Of a stretch of 64,000 bases of DNA, positions 10,901-19,004 are shown one piece after another; the stretch's first letter is position 1; every line of letters begins with the position of its first letter. Below the pieces are notes generated by a model. The model did no database searches and had not been told where the DNA came from. It was given only the letters and a program-made list of their open reading frames with translations. The position numbers and the translations under genes were made by a program. The DNA lies in NCBI GenBank assembly GCA_946185485.1, contig CAMHJQ010000012.1, positions 1 to 64,000 of the forward strand. Reading direction: 5' to 3'. The stretch is from an uncultured Prevotellaceae bacterium (GTDB taxonomy: Bacteria > Bacteroidota > Bacteroidia > Bacteroidales > Bacteroidaceae).

Positions 10901-13900
10901 CGGATTACCTGGGTCTTTGGGATGATAGGCTGTTCCGTCATCGTCAGTACAATCTTTTATACAGGTATATCTTAACTCATAATAAGCAGCCTCACGAGGT
11001 GGCAGAGCCTCATATTGTGCAATAGTGATTTCCTTATCAATGCTATAATAGTCTGTACCATAGTTAGTGATGTTCAATCCACGGTAGCCATCAACGAAGG
11101 TCAGGTTACCGTCACCATACAGACCTCCCACATGGTTGGTACCCAAGGTGATAAGGTCACGGTGATAGACATCATGGATAGAAGCTGTGGCATTACCGAA
11201 GATAGAGGTGGCATTGGCATACACTTTATCGGAACCCGACGAGGTGTTACCACCTGCAAAGACAGCATTATGAATGGTAATACCTTCAGTGTCCAGATTC
11301 CCCCATTGACCTGAATTCTTATTCCCTAAGGTATTAAGGTAAGCTATAGGAACATAATCATCTACATTATAAACTTTGCCACCGTAATTAATCGTACCAC
11401 TTGTTACACGGGCATGCGGTTCTATCAGCACCTTGCAGTCCTCGGTGAGAATCTTATCGCCACCATCAAGGATAAATTCACCGTTTTTGGATTGGTAATA
11501 ATAGCCTTCGTCGCCATCATCATAGCGTACACCAGACTTCTTACCGAAGCATAAAGCGCCCTCTGAATCTTCATAAGCACTGTATACATAACCGATATCA
11601 CCGCCTCCGAAGACATTACCATTGCCATTGGCAAGTTCTGCATCAGTTCCTACCTCACCACCGTGAATATCTACTTCGGTCTGTCCAAAGACATAACCAT
11701 CAGAATAGAGCTTACCACCCTCACCGAGGTTGTTGTATCCACGACCACCGCCAAAGACGTTGCGATGTACGTAACCGCCATAGAGTTTCACATTGGTCTT
11801 TCCTGCCTTGTAGATACCTTGCAGGGTTCGCACGGAATTGTTCTCACCAGAGGCATTGATGACTCCACGGCCGACGGCTGCAATCTCACCGCCGCCGAAG
11901 AGTGCGCCACGCACATGGCCTCCATACATCATGACATTAGATCTGTCGACACTGCTATTGTCTACATAGCCGCCGCCAAAGATATTACCACTATCCTTGA
12001 GGCGGTTCGAACCGTCACCCTTCCATGTCTCATCGTGCAACTTCTCCTGATAGTAGCCACCGCCATCAGTAATACCGATGAGCTCCGCCCCGGCGTCGGC
12101 ACTCGCTTGGTCAGTGAAGTAGCGATAACCGATATAGCCCTTGTTCAGTGTGATATTGGCCGTTCCAAACACGGCACCACCCTCACCACCACCATAGGCA
12201 TTACGCTCGATGGCAGGAATACCATTGGTAAACGAAGTGCCATCGAGGTCGCCGATGACAACATGGGTCTCACCAGGAATATCGTTTGTGGTTGCATCGC
12301 TGATAGTACCCTTATGATATCCCACTGCTCCTGCCCATCCGCCACCATAGACATTACGGCAGGTGCCGCCCTTGATGTAGGCATTGGCAGAGGCAATGAA
12401 GTTGGTAGCACCAAAGAGGTTATAGACTGTTCCCATAGTACCGGCAGCATAGAGGTCCTTATTGACCTTTCCACCGAGCAGGGCGATGTAGGTGGTGCCA
12501 TAGACGTCACCACTGCTGATAAATACGTCGTCTGCCTTACCAAGTCCTCCACCATAAGCATAGTTGCCTACATATGCACCTTCGTTGATGATGACATTGG
12601 TGTTATATCTCTTAAATCTGAGTGTGCCCGGGGTGTCTTTGCGGTCGTCTATCTCTGCTGCTCTGGCAATAGGATTTTGCAGATTGGTAGATGTGTTGGC
12701 GGCATAAGCGAATGTTCCAGGGAAGCTTGCCATGTCTGGGTCATAATCACCACCGAGCGTCCAAGCAGCCTGCCATTTGGCATCAGTCATATCATTACCC
12801 TGCTCATCCTTTTCTGGCTTGTGTGCTGTAACGTATTTCTGTACACTTTCAGCACTCATCACGCCGCCAGCCTCGCCGCCGCCATAGACTTCCCAAACCT
12901 GTGCGCCATTATTCAAGTTGACCTCAGTATATTCGCTCCAGGTGTTGGAACCGCATCCGGCACCATAGACCGTAGCTGTTGTCATGCCATAATCAGGATG
13001 CAACTGTCTGACAGGGACATCAATGTTGATTTTGCCATAGATGGTGCGACGCTTCAGGTTGTTACCACCATACAGCGCGCCCTTCATCATTGTGTTATCC
13101 TTGTTATAAATCAGATAGGCATCAGCACTATGGTAATTGACCGTACCCTCATATACATCACAAGGCTGATAGATGTCACTACCGTATGCACCGGCAAAGA
13201 TACTGCCGATTTTAATGGTGGAACCGGTTGGTACATTCACGATCGTACGACGAGTAACACCCTCATTCAAGCTACCGCCATAGGCTGCACCGATTTGTCC
13301 GCGAGCCAGGTCAACGACAGCTGCTGCAGTTACGCCATCAGCATTTCCGTCAGCTGTTGCCTTTGCTATTCCCATGCCCACACCACAGTTCTGGCCGGCT
13401 CCGAACACTTCCAAATTAGCAAATTTCGTGCCCGTGTCAGCAAGGTCCATCAGCACATAACTCCGGTTTTGCATCAAGTTCTTATCCGTCAGGTTAAAAC
13501 CTTCGGCACCCTGTCCTGCTCCGAAAATCTTGTTAACCTCGTTGCTGTTATGCTGATTAGGCTTGAAGTTGACGAAAGCATTCTCCATACGGGGCGATGT
13601 ATAGCTAGCATACTTCGTAGCATAGTCATAGTCGCCATAACAGCCACCAAAGATATAATCAACATGACCCTGCACATACTCCATGTAGGCAGAAGCTGTC
13701 GTTACAGCAGAAGTCTCCTGAGGTTTATATGGTGTGATCGGCAGGTCGATACTCAACCGTTCACTGAAGTCCGCAGAGCCCAGGATGCTTCCACCGAGGT
13801 CGTTTCCACCATAGACATGGTCACGAACATAGGGGAAACCAAGGTCCGTATCATTACTGGTATTACGTCCCACATAAGTCTCAGTGTGTCCGAGGATGTC

Positions 13901-16678
13901 GGCATCACATGAACCTGCAAAAGTGTTGAACACACGTCCATTACCCAAATTGATAATAGTATTGCCACAGACAGGACCCTTAAAACCGCCACCATAAATA
14001 AACTCCGCTGCCGCCATGTTATCATTGTCACCCGGTGCATTGCGGGCCACACCAGGGTAGTTACCCTTCACATTGATGGTGCAAGAATATTTGGGGTTAT
14101 ACTTAAATGTCTTGCTGTTGAAGGTATAGTCATCGCCAGTGCCATCATTGGGTTTGCCGATGACTCCCTGCTCACCACCACCGAAGATCTGGAAGGTGTA
14201 GCCGGCATTAAGATTAATGGTCACATTGCCCCATATCTCGGAGTCCTTACCATAGCCTCCGCCAAAGACATTGAGCGCAGAACCGAGTACGTCCATGCCC
14301 TGTTCATCGAGGATGACACCAGAAACGCGTGTCGTGATGTGATAAGTATCATTCTCGTATAACTTCGCCTCACCCTCGTCTTCTTGCACCTGGTCAAAGA
14401 CAGCATACGTACCCTTGCGGTCCACTACCGTAGAGTTCATGTTGATAATGACATTGCCATTGATGTGTCCGCTATTGTAGCAACCACCATAGATATTACC
14501 ACCCGTGAAACGACGGTCTTTGTCGTCAGCCGTACTTTCACCAGTACCCGACAACACAGGGAGGACTTCCTTGCCTAAGTTGGAGGAGATGGTGTTCCAC
14601 TCCAACAAATGGTTTCCATTTGCATCCACCACATAGTCGGTATAACCTGTATATGTATCGTAACTCTCTCCCTCTGCCAAGTCAGGAGTATAGTAATCAC
14701 CGATTTTCTTCTTCCAACGCTTGGGCTGTATCTTCAATCCACTGAGGTTCAACTGCAACTTATCACCGTTCGTATCAGGAGTGCCGATGAAACCTCCCTC
14801 GTAGGCTGCGTTAAAGTCTGTGGATGCCACATTAGCATTATTACAGCCACCCACCAACTTGTTATATATGATGACATTCTCCGTAAAATTGAGAGTTGTC
14901 TTCTTTCCGTCAATCTTCATGCTACCCACATTGCCACCACTGTAAACAGAACCGAAGTAGGAGGTGTATGGGATATATGTGGCAGGATCACCACTAGACT
15001 CTTTGGCAAACACAATGCTGGGGATAAGAGGCATGGTGACACCTTCCATGTAGGTGGCGAATGTTTCGGAATTTGTCAGGTCAATAGAGTTGAACTGTGA
15101 TCCATCACTTGTTATCGAAGTGCTCTTCATGGTACGCAATACGCCCTCCTGCGGATGTTCCGCATCCTTTTCATGTGTTTCCACCATGTGCTCGCCATTG
15201 TTGCCGAAGAAAAGATTATCGACAATAGCATAAGAGCCTACCTTCAACTCCACCTTGGGGTTGTCCATGCTTGATGACAGTGAGGCACTGTTACCACCGC
15301 AATAGACGGAACCGTGAATAATCGTTTTCTTGGTTTCCGTACCCTGTACATAGATAGACACCTGCTCGGCATTGGGGCGATAATCATTGAGCGCCTCCAC
15401 AGAGGACTTTCCTGCAGGAATAGTGTAATACAGGTCACCGTAAGTCGGGTCATCTTTCAAATCCGCATTGTCAGTATAAGGATAGGAACCGTTACCACCG
15501 CCATAGACATCGCCATAGATAGTAGTATAAATACCCACAGTGCTACCACCGGAGATTCGTCCGGTAATATCGTTACCACCGTAAACATTGTTGACATGTC
15601 CTCCTAAGACACGTGCTCGTGCTGCCATGCCAGCCGGGATATGCAGTTCGTTGCCAAAGTCGTCTTCAGTGATGGCTGCTGCAGGAACGGGGTTACCATC
15701 TTTGTCTTTCGGTGTGACATCAGCCATACGGCATCCGCCATAGACATTATCAACGATAATTTTGGATTCCTCAGGGATTTGTAGCAGCAATCCGTCGGGG
15801 CTTGTCATGTCACCCTTGTTACCGCCACTGTACACATTTCTTATTTTTCCACTCTTCAGATTCCACCGCGGACGTATCTTCATCTCTGCGGTATTGTTTC
15901 CTCCAAAGAAGCTACCAATCTGGTAGGCATCACTGCTCGGATAGGTATATCCAGGATTGAGGTTCATCTTATCGACCACGCGATTGTCCTTTGTTATCTG
16001 ATCAACGCCATCAACAAGTATCTCATTAACCACTTTGCTGGGATTGTCAACATAAATAACCGTCTTTTCGGTTACGGTGGCATTGTTGCCGCCACCGAAA
16101 GCATAGACGATGGAACCGCCCATTACTTCCAAATAGGATTTTGCGAGTTCGGGTTTAGTCAGACCATAATAGGGATTGGGTGTCACCCCGTCAATGAGTT
16201 TTTCGGAGGTATAGTCATAAGCGCCATTACCACCTCCGAAGAGCTGACCGATATATATCTTTTGATTGTCGTCAGCCGCTACATCGCCATTCATCTTGGT
16301 CGAGATGCGCACAAAAGCATTCCAACTCTCATCCACCAAATTTGCTGTGGCTTTTTTGATTTCTTCTGGAACAGACTTTGTCAGTTCGCTGTTGTTACCA
16401 ATGATTCCTGATACGTCATTACCACCATATACGTAATTGATAAGCACGTAGTCAGATGCATGTTCGCCATCAATATAAACGAAAGAATGACCACCGACAT
16501 CAGCCTTTTGGGCACCACCAAAGACTCTGTTCAAGTCGCCAGCATAAACGGTAACATTGGTATTGCCTTTTGTATCACCGGCATTACCGCCTCCGTAAAT
16601 ATTACCACCAATAGTAATCTGTGCCTGCATCAGTGTTGCAGACAAACAAAGTAATAGGATGGTCGTTATTTTGCGCAT
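4961..16678 (-). CDS. 3905-residue glycine-repeat surface protein with type IX sorting domain
   Basis: The start is ATG 16678 (MRKITTILLLCLSATLMQAQ, a clear signal peptide); a TTG 12 bases upstream is less likely. Residues about 24-1870 carry dozens of VYGGG/FGGGN/IYGG motifs alternating with short beta strands, suggesting an elongated repetitive beta structure. Residues about 1870-2900 contain a different recurring module built around YEALP..K/A..YY (for example ITIAQYEALP and TRQEYEALPN). Around 3100 there is a GLUG-like stretch (WTPIGEDGHCFAGNFHGDG, then LGVTGSFTG). The last 75 residues match a type IX secretion type-A C-terminal domain: VRIVSLSG, then SGVYIVRAAGG and a terminal KKLAVK. 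So it is probably exported by the Sec and type IX systems and fixed to the cell surface. It follows four fimbrillin-like genes and the anchor in one operon, which points to a fimbria-associated or co-regulated adhesin. The ligand is unknown. Confidence 0.9.
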   Translation of the reverse strand: MRKITTILLLCLSATLMQAQITIGGNIYGGGNAGDTKGNTNVTVYAGDLNRVFGGAQKADVGGHSFVYIDGEHASDYVLINYVYGGNDVSGIIGNNSELTKSVPEEIKKATANLVDESWNAFVRISTKMNGDVAADDNQKIYIGQLFGGGNGAYDYTSEKLIDGVTPNPYYGLTKPELAKSYLEVMGGSIVYAFGGGNNATVTEKTVIYVDNPSKVVNEILVDGVDQITKDNRVVDKMNLNPGYTYPSSDAYQIGSFFGGNNTAEMKIRPRWNLKSGKIRNVYSGGNKGDMTSPDGLLLQIPEESKIIVDNVYGGCRMADVTPKDKDGNPVPAAAITEDDFGNELHIPAGMAARARVLGGHVNNVYGGNDITGRISGGSTVGIYTTIYGDVYGGGNGSYPYTDNADLKDDPTYGDLYYTIPAGKSSVEALNDYRPNAEQVSIYVQGTETKKTIIHGSVYCGGNSASLSSSMDNPKVELKVGSYAIVDNLFFGNNGEHMVETHEKDAEHPQEGVLRTMKSTSITSDGSQFNSIDLTNSETFATYMEGVTMPLIPSIVFAKESSGDPATYIPYTSYFGSVYSGGNVGSMKIDGKKTTLNFTENVIIYNKLVGGCNNANVASTDFNAAYEGGFIGTPDTNGDKLQLNLSGLKIQPKRWKKKIGDYYTPDLAEGESYDTYTGYTDYVVDANGNHLLEWNTISSNLGKEVLPVLSGTGESTADDKDRRFTGGNIYGGCYNSGHINGNVIINMNSTVVDRKGTYAVFDQVQEDEGEAKLYENDTYHITTRVSGVILDEQGMDVLGSALNVFGGGYGKDSEIWGNVTINLNAGYTFQIFGGGEQGVIGKPNDGTGDDYTFNSKTFKYNPKYSCTINVKGNYPGVARNAPGDNDNMAAAEFIYGGGFKGPVCGNTIINLGNGRVFNTFAGSCDADILGHTETYVGRNTSNDTDLGFPYVRDHVYGGNDLGGSILGSADFSERLSIDLPITPYKPQETSAVTTASAYMEYVQGHVDYIFGGCYGDYDYATKYASYTSPRMENAFVNFKPNQHNSNEVNKIFGAGQGAEGFNLTDKNLMQNRSYVLMDLADTGTKFANLEVFGAGQNCGVGMGIAKATADGNADGVTAAAVVDLARGQIGAAYGGSLNEGVTRRTIVNVPTGSTIKIGSIFAGAYGSDIYQPCDVYEGTVNYHSADAYLIYNKDNTMMKGALYGGNNLKRRTIYGKINIDVPVRQLHPDYGMTTATVYGAGCGSNTWSEYTEVNLNNGAQVWEVYGGGEAGGVMSAESVQKYVTAHKPEKDEQGNDMTDAKWQAAWTLGGDYDPDMASFPGTFAYAANTSTNLQNPIARAAEIDDRKDTPGTLRFKRYNTNVIINEGAYVGNYAYGGGLGKADDVFISSGDVYGTTYIALLGGKVNKDLYAAGTMGTVYNLFGATNFIASANAYIKGGTCRNVYGGGWAGAVGYHKGTISDATTNDIPGETHVVIGDLDGTSFTNGIPAIERNAYGGGEGGAVFGTANITLNKGYIGYRYFTDQASADAGAELIGITDGGGYYQEKLHDETWKGDGSNRLKDSGNIFGGGYVDNSSVDRSNVMMYGGHVRGALFGGGEIAAVGRGVINASGENNSVRTLQGIYKAGKTNVKLYGGYVHRNVFGGGRGYNNLGEGGKLYSDGYVFGQTEVDIHGGEVGTDAELANGNGNVFGGGDIGYVYSAYEDSEGALCFGKKSGVRYDDGDEGYYYQSKNGEFILDGGDKILTEDCKVLIEPHARVTSGTINYGGKVYNVDDYVPIAYLNTLGNKNSGQWGNLDTEGITIHNAVFAGGNTSSGSDKVYANATSIFGNATASIHDVYHRDLITLGTNHVGGLYGDGNLTFVDGYRGLNITNYGTDYYSIDKEITIAQYEALPPREAAYYELRYTCIKDCTDDDGTAYHPKDPGNPNSKASTLSALEIISLFEHGTNTQGVLDSEGQPSSTYWQENGVLPVYAGRPMNTIQRADFCGVFGSRMVMQGAQDRVPEIADYTNYTINRVREVSLNKKLFNKNDLTGDYHGNYFGIYNIVNYFGALTSDVDFNETVRVTDNTDAAKYKSDANGKAYGVATYEDWKKEHKADRTRNNGNSHNKVALASGVYLELTTEQSTGTDLYEKDWGYITGVVELDLINVQTGIGGGFVYAKNEHGKRSSSGKTHTTITDLNTGAVTRKDFIYTTDDASKDEWQSSGNFVHSTQVIIDDCYNVSGKYKGTVAPGGAVPAHYWYIQGSVYVYDQYISAYTGAPNAYSEQVEIPLTITAASHGTMKLLNVQPNYYAYYASSGNPLGDDQKLIINDVTYYKNDPISYWDYYLLSPSEKALFVPATYVTIGDCKVGDTEYPEGTVLLPGKEDGTEVGSYNALKKAVDNGVVVTFKNDDGEYITNADKGFDYFFRSSNNLSHDTGFILTYKVNNPTPWDTWYTKYSGSQTDKKQTADNGYNNGPTYRLIGDGGLLGQREYKESDVISENVHTTYQEAKTTMENQGIAIPGGQAAFETAYVITSVVNVTDGTSTRRFNPGAVISKTDRNKYRLTDGNSSPAYICSRTIQLDATDYIYQGSKMSLDEKNNYISGVTSDITAILPAAENVTKISDLTPDQLSGLSADQKKTLTQLLAIREDIKSDIVPAYYCTTPGLYGGNYYQGNTNYRGLEAWSSMSENDRKKFEFNYDAFDLLIDRDYDGTVGQKYQYDADVSEAADAAAAKTLAMANPAGYSLEKPVDYTATYNGSDNELVPGKEYTRQEYEALPNEKRYYSGIVVDDADAKYYVVNTSFQIGNTPYAVGATISSSVYESLGNTDKGYVTELKFNETGTYYYCREPYTGTTPVTLASGVTGGKPYTSGEVPVGVVIDAACYGTLPNKQTDFTIHGIAPTEVSTLYVSRNSDIFDLSKEKIITVIYQYDYEEADANGNITPQSERHVVNIHLNFKSGVPYVENIKVPQIVLPGDNVALREPVVTPGAYEIMGGGWEIFETVDDAESHSNGIEYSPNSDPLYWYQNGYFVAYYAKTYLGKTYSNHVPLSVANYHDLKKVLDDTEHHYYVDNTAVKRNSKIYINDATNGASQFKQFYDLSKSELNEHVRNCQNLEFILHTNVNHTGEGEWTPIGEDGHCFAGNFHGDGHYISGLDHSLFGHLCGNVYNLGVTGSFTGAGIADTGSGYVENCWISTSSTDAKTSKPVFGNPNRGSGYQLVNCYYQEEADATNKYTNHSGTYGIPTRKNSQAFYNGEVAYDLNGFYLFKRYNDHETASGTDYKYYAINEDGTLTDPQTKHYISSPDYCSSGVDGVYLKGGYVEDRYGDGDFRYADGVIPETEDVRTYTTDEGDTYFYPIWPDDYLFFGQTLTYGYEASRAHQEIPSHINRSGNRLQTDATSNRVYRAPAYFQSKEMSMAHFNPKATFAQTKNGDANVVAYKNMTAIDFTGGNGDVSGGYKKGLNGKVFYAPLLDDDGLTGFRNVDLTQNLLVYTGTVSPASAATDAVVTAYLPDVAYSETRTDYRTVAIASANGVKGHQIAWDGSAYTATKDHLLVDKQDFNCPIQYTFGDDYRMWYQRTPDLYVDQTKGWETVSLPFTAELVTTQQKGELTHFYSGSPSVDGKTKIGHEYWLREYREGAVDTGDETVFKTTFNYPDAAGSDKTVGNTFLWDYYYKDNERKDKNTDTYQRYYETERSYQQYPRLAQATPYIIGFPGTTYYEFDLSGNWTAQNTYPTAPSKLDRQTITFASNPGITIKVSDDESEGVSNDGYIFKKNYLSKEVTGWLMNSTGNAFERKMSEGTPKEPVAVAAVPFRPYFEKVQSSGSRQAASCILFDSNEMSFAFGDKDPSGEEVGEDMLFFTKIHEIGVTSSLRNATEVRIVSLSGVTIANFTIQPGETVNTYIPVSGVYIVRAAGGRYQKKLAVK

Positions 16679-16707
16679 TATCTTTATCAATTCTCAATTA
16701 TCAACTC

Positions 16708-17787
16708 TCAATTTATTTTTATCGTCGGGCTGTCGAGGTCTGGGTCAGACAACACATAGAGGTATGTCGGGTTAACGGTCATGTTCAACAGTACCCTTTG
16801 TCCTCTGACAGCATTTAAATTTGGCAATTTGTTGGTTGCCATGCAGCCTTGACGTATCAGGTTGCCTTTGCTGTCATACACGTCGTATGTGGTGACCAGC
16901 GTCAGGTTATTTGAGAGTCCCGGAGCAAAGCAGGCATTGATAGACAAGGGGGTTATCTTATCTAGTGCCGTCCCCTCATCGCTATTGTATATCTCTGTCG
17001 TGCTGCTAGTGCCTGACGGTGTGTATGTGTAGGTTACGCTGGAGATGGGACTGGCACCAGTCGTGTTATGCGTCAGCGTAATAGTGGCATTGACACTGTC
17101 TTTATCGGTGCTCAGCGTCATGGTCTTCAGTTTGATGGTACGTAGACTGGCATATTCTGCGTCTATTTTCAGGCGGAACTGTGCAGCAGCATAGAGGTGA
17201 TCCATCAGCAGACTGATTTTGTAAGTCTCGACTTCATCTATAGGGGTTGACCAACTGAACTGACCTTCCTTCAATCCTGAGTCCGTATCCTTGACACCCG
17301 TAATGATGCAAATATCATCTGTGGTGACGGGTTTCATATTGCTAATAGTCAGTGTGGCAGCATCGGCAGTGCTTTTCTCCAGCGTGCTGCCCATCTCTCC
17401 CGTTTTGGGCATATAACCATATACAGTAAAGGTTTTATTTTTTTCCACCTCAAAGTATGCGTTCCATTTTTTGGTGCTGGTGTTGTATGTGATTCTTTCC
17501 AATTTTGGGGAAGCCCAGTCTGTTTCCGGATTCACTGACAACAGCATATAGACACCCATGTTTGTGGTCTTATCAGGGGTATAGGCAGTGAAACCTGCTG
17601 GTGCGGCGCGATGAGACAGTTCTTGATCAGTAAAGGGAGAGGCATACGACATCAGTTGCACCTCCTTGCCTACGGGTTCATTGCCCGTAGTATCGGTCTG
17701 TGCTTCGGTATTGTCCGAGGAACAGGCGCTTAGCAGCATAGCGGTGGTCATCATTAGGATGCCAATGTATTTATTCTTTATGCTCAT
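16708..17787 (-). CDS. Fimbrillin-family lipoprotein (359 aa)
   Basis: The N-terminus (MSIKNKYIGILMMTTAMLLSACSSD) is a lipoprotein signal with lipobox LSAC. The body has the fimbrillin-family look of Bacteroidales: a Thr/Ser-rich N-terminal strand region (QLMSYASPF), a stretch reading VYMLLSVNPETDW then FTVYGYMPK, and a second half with paired beta strands (LTLVTTYDVYDSKGNLIR). This agrees with Mfa/FimA-type pilins, which are lipidated, exported and polymerised after proteolytic trimming. It lies 21 bases after the preceding fimbrillin and just before the giant gene. It could be an accessory or tip subunit rather than the main shaft. An A/T-rich word array (TCAATTCTCAATTATCAA) lies just past its stop. 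Confidence 0.8.
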   Translation of the reverse strand: MSIKNKYIGILMMTTAMLLSACSSDNTEAQTDTTGNEPVGKEVQLMSYASPFTDQELSHRAAPAGFTAYTPDKTTNMGVYMLLSVNPETDWASPKLERITYNTSTKKWNAYFEVEKNKTFTVYGYMPKTGEMGSTLEKSTADAATLTISNMKPVTTDDICIITGVKDTDSGLKEGQFSWSTPIDEVETYKISLLMDHLYAAAQFRLKIDAEYASLRTIKLKTMTLSTDKDSVNATITLTHNTTGASPISSVTYTYTPSGTSSTTEIYNSDEGTALDKITPLSINACFAPGLSNNLTLVTTYDVYDSKGNLIRQGCMATNKLPNLNAVRGQRVLLNMTVNPTYLYVLSDPDLDSPTIKIN

Positions 17788-17808
17788 TCTTTATTCCTTT
17801 ACTGAACT

Positions 17809-18996
17809 TTACCAGTTATATAGTTCGTGATTGAATTCTTTCGTTGACCAGTCTTTCACATAGAGCGACTGCACCTGCAGATTGCCGCTGCCGGCATAGT
17901 AGGCATAGACTATCCATGTGTGGTTACGGCTGAAGTCGCCTGCCTGCTGCATGGCGAAGTCGACGGTCTGTGGTTCTGGAGTTCCCTCACCAATGGTATA
18001 GGTAATGGTGCCTCTCAGCTGCTTATCGCTCTCGCGCAGGTAGATGGGACCTTCCACTGTGACCTCAGGTGTCGCTTTACTTGCTGCTCCGTTAATCAGG
18101 TCTTCGTATGCCTGAGCTTCCTGCCCCAGATAGAGATATTGGGTAGGGTCGCTTGTCTCAGCGATATCACTAATAGTCGTTGACAGCAGCTCTTTCGCCT
18201 CGGTATTATAGGTCATAGACTCAGGTGTCTTGAAAAAATATTCCACTTCGGGAATCATGTCATCATTCATCTTGATGCTGGTGATGCTCACCTTTGGTTC
18301 TCCTGTAGTCTTGGCAAAGACGAAGCGCAGTTTTGACACCGCACGGGTCAGTTGAACGGTGGAAACAGCACTGAGCGTACCTACACGCAGCGTCGGGGCG
18401 TCGCCTACAACGGTTTCTCCGGTCAACATACCTGCAAACGGCAGACCGTCTGTCGGTACACTTCTTGTGTTCTGCTCCAAACCGAATTTTCCATTCGCTA
18501 TCTTGGCACTGTCTAACAGTTGGGCTCGTGTGGTTTCCTTGTTCAATGTCCCTACGCCACAGTTGGCGCTGGTCACGTTGGCCATCACGTAGACGTTGAC
18601 AGTGGGTTTGGGGGTTTTGCTGGCAAAATCGTCGCTGACAGGTATCTGGTAAGTCGTACCTTTTCCTTCGTTCAGTGCTGTCACATCTTTAGTACTGAAA
18701 TAGCCGACGTAATTTCCGGTCGCTGACTCGTAAATCCATATCTGCAGGCTGTCAATGGTGCCTTCGTCTATAATAGCATCCACCTCACCCACATCAGCAC
18801 GAGTCTGGGCAGCATTTCTTTTGGCTGACGCCTGCTCTGGAGCATAGACATAGATGGCCAGTGTCGCCTGCTTGTGCGAAACTCCCGTAGCTCCGTTCTC
18901 TTCTGCATCATCACCGGACGAGCAGGCAGCGCACAGCACCGTCAGGATGCTGCACAAGAGCCATTGGAGCAGGTATATATGTCTATTCTTTGTCAT
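17809..18996 (-). CDS. FimA-like fimbrillin lipoprotein (395 aa)
   Basis: The signal is lipoprotein type (ILTVLCAACSSGDD, lipobox Cys near residue 26). An N-terminal half (ATLAIYVYAPEQ, then DSLQIWIYESATGNYVGYF and VNVYVMANVTS) is followed by the typical fimbrillin segment VSTVQLTRAVSKLRFVFAKT, the closest match in the window to FimA-type pilin subunits. The C-terminal part ends in RNHTWIVYAYYAGSGNLQVQ and a final strand. In Porphyromonas, such proteins are lipidated precursors whose N-terminal strand is removed so that donor-strand polymerisation can occur; that mechanism is inferred here. The gene starts 8 bases after the 557-residue fimbrillin gene and is read in the same operon. Confidence 0.85.
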   Translation of the reverse strand: MTKNRHIYLLQWLLCSILTVLCAACSSGDDAEENGATGVSHKQATLAIYVYAPEQASAKRNAAQTRADVGEVDAIIDEGTIDSLQIWIYESATGNYVGYFSTKDVTALNEGKGTTYQIPVSDDFASKTPKPTVNVYVMANVTSANCGVGTLNKETTRAQLLDSAKIANGKFGLEQNTRSVPTDGLPFAGMLTGETVVGDAPTLRVGTLSAVSTVQLTRAVSKLRFVFAKTTGEPKVSITSIKMNDDMIPEVEYFFKTPESMTYNTEAKELLSTTISDIAETSDPTQYLYLGQEAQAYEDLINGAASKATPEVTVEGPIYLRESDKQLRGTITYTIGEGTPEPQTVDFAMQQAGDFSRNHTWIVYAYYAGSGNLQVQSLYVKDWSTKEFNHELYNW

Positions 18997-19004
18997 TTCT
19001 TATC

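Noticed and set aside
11663..13912. 749-codon open frame on the plus strand
   Set aside because: It is antisense to the glycine-repeat gene; its composition (Ile/Thr/Val rich, no domain) is that of a shadow frame created by GGT/GGC-rich codons.
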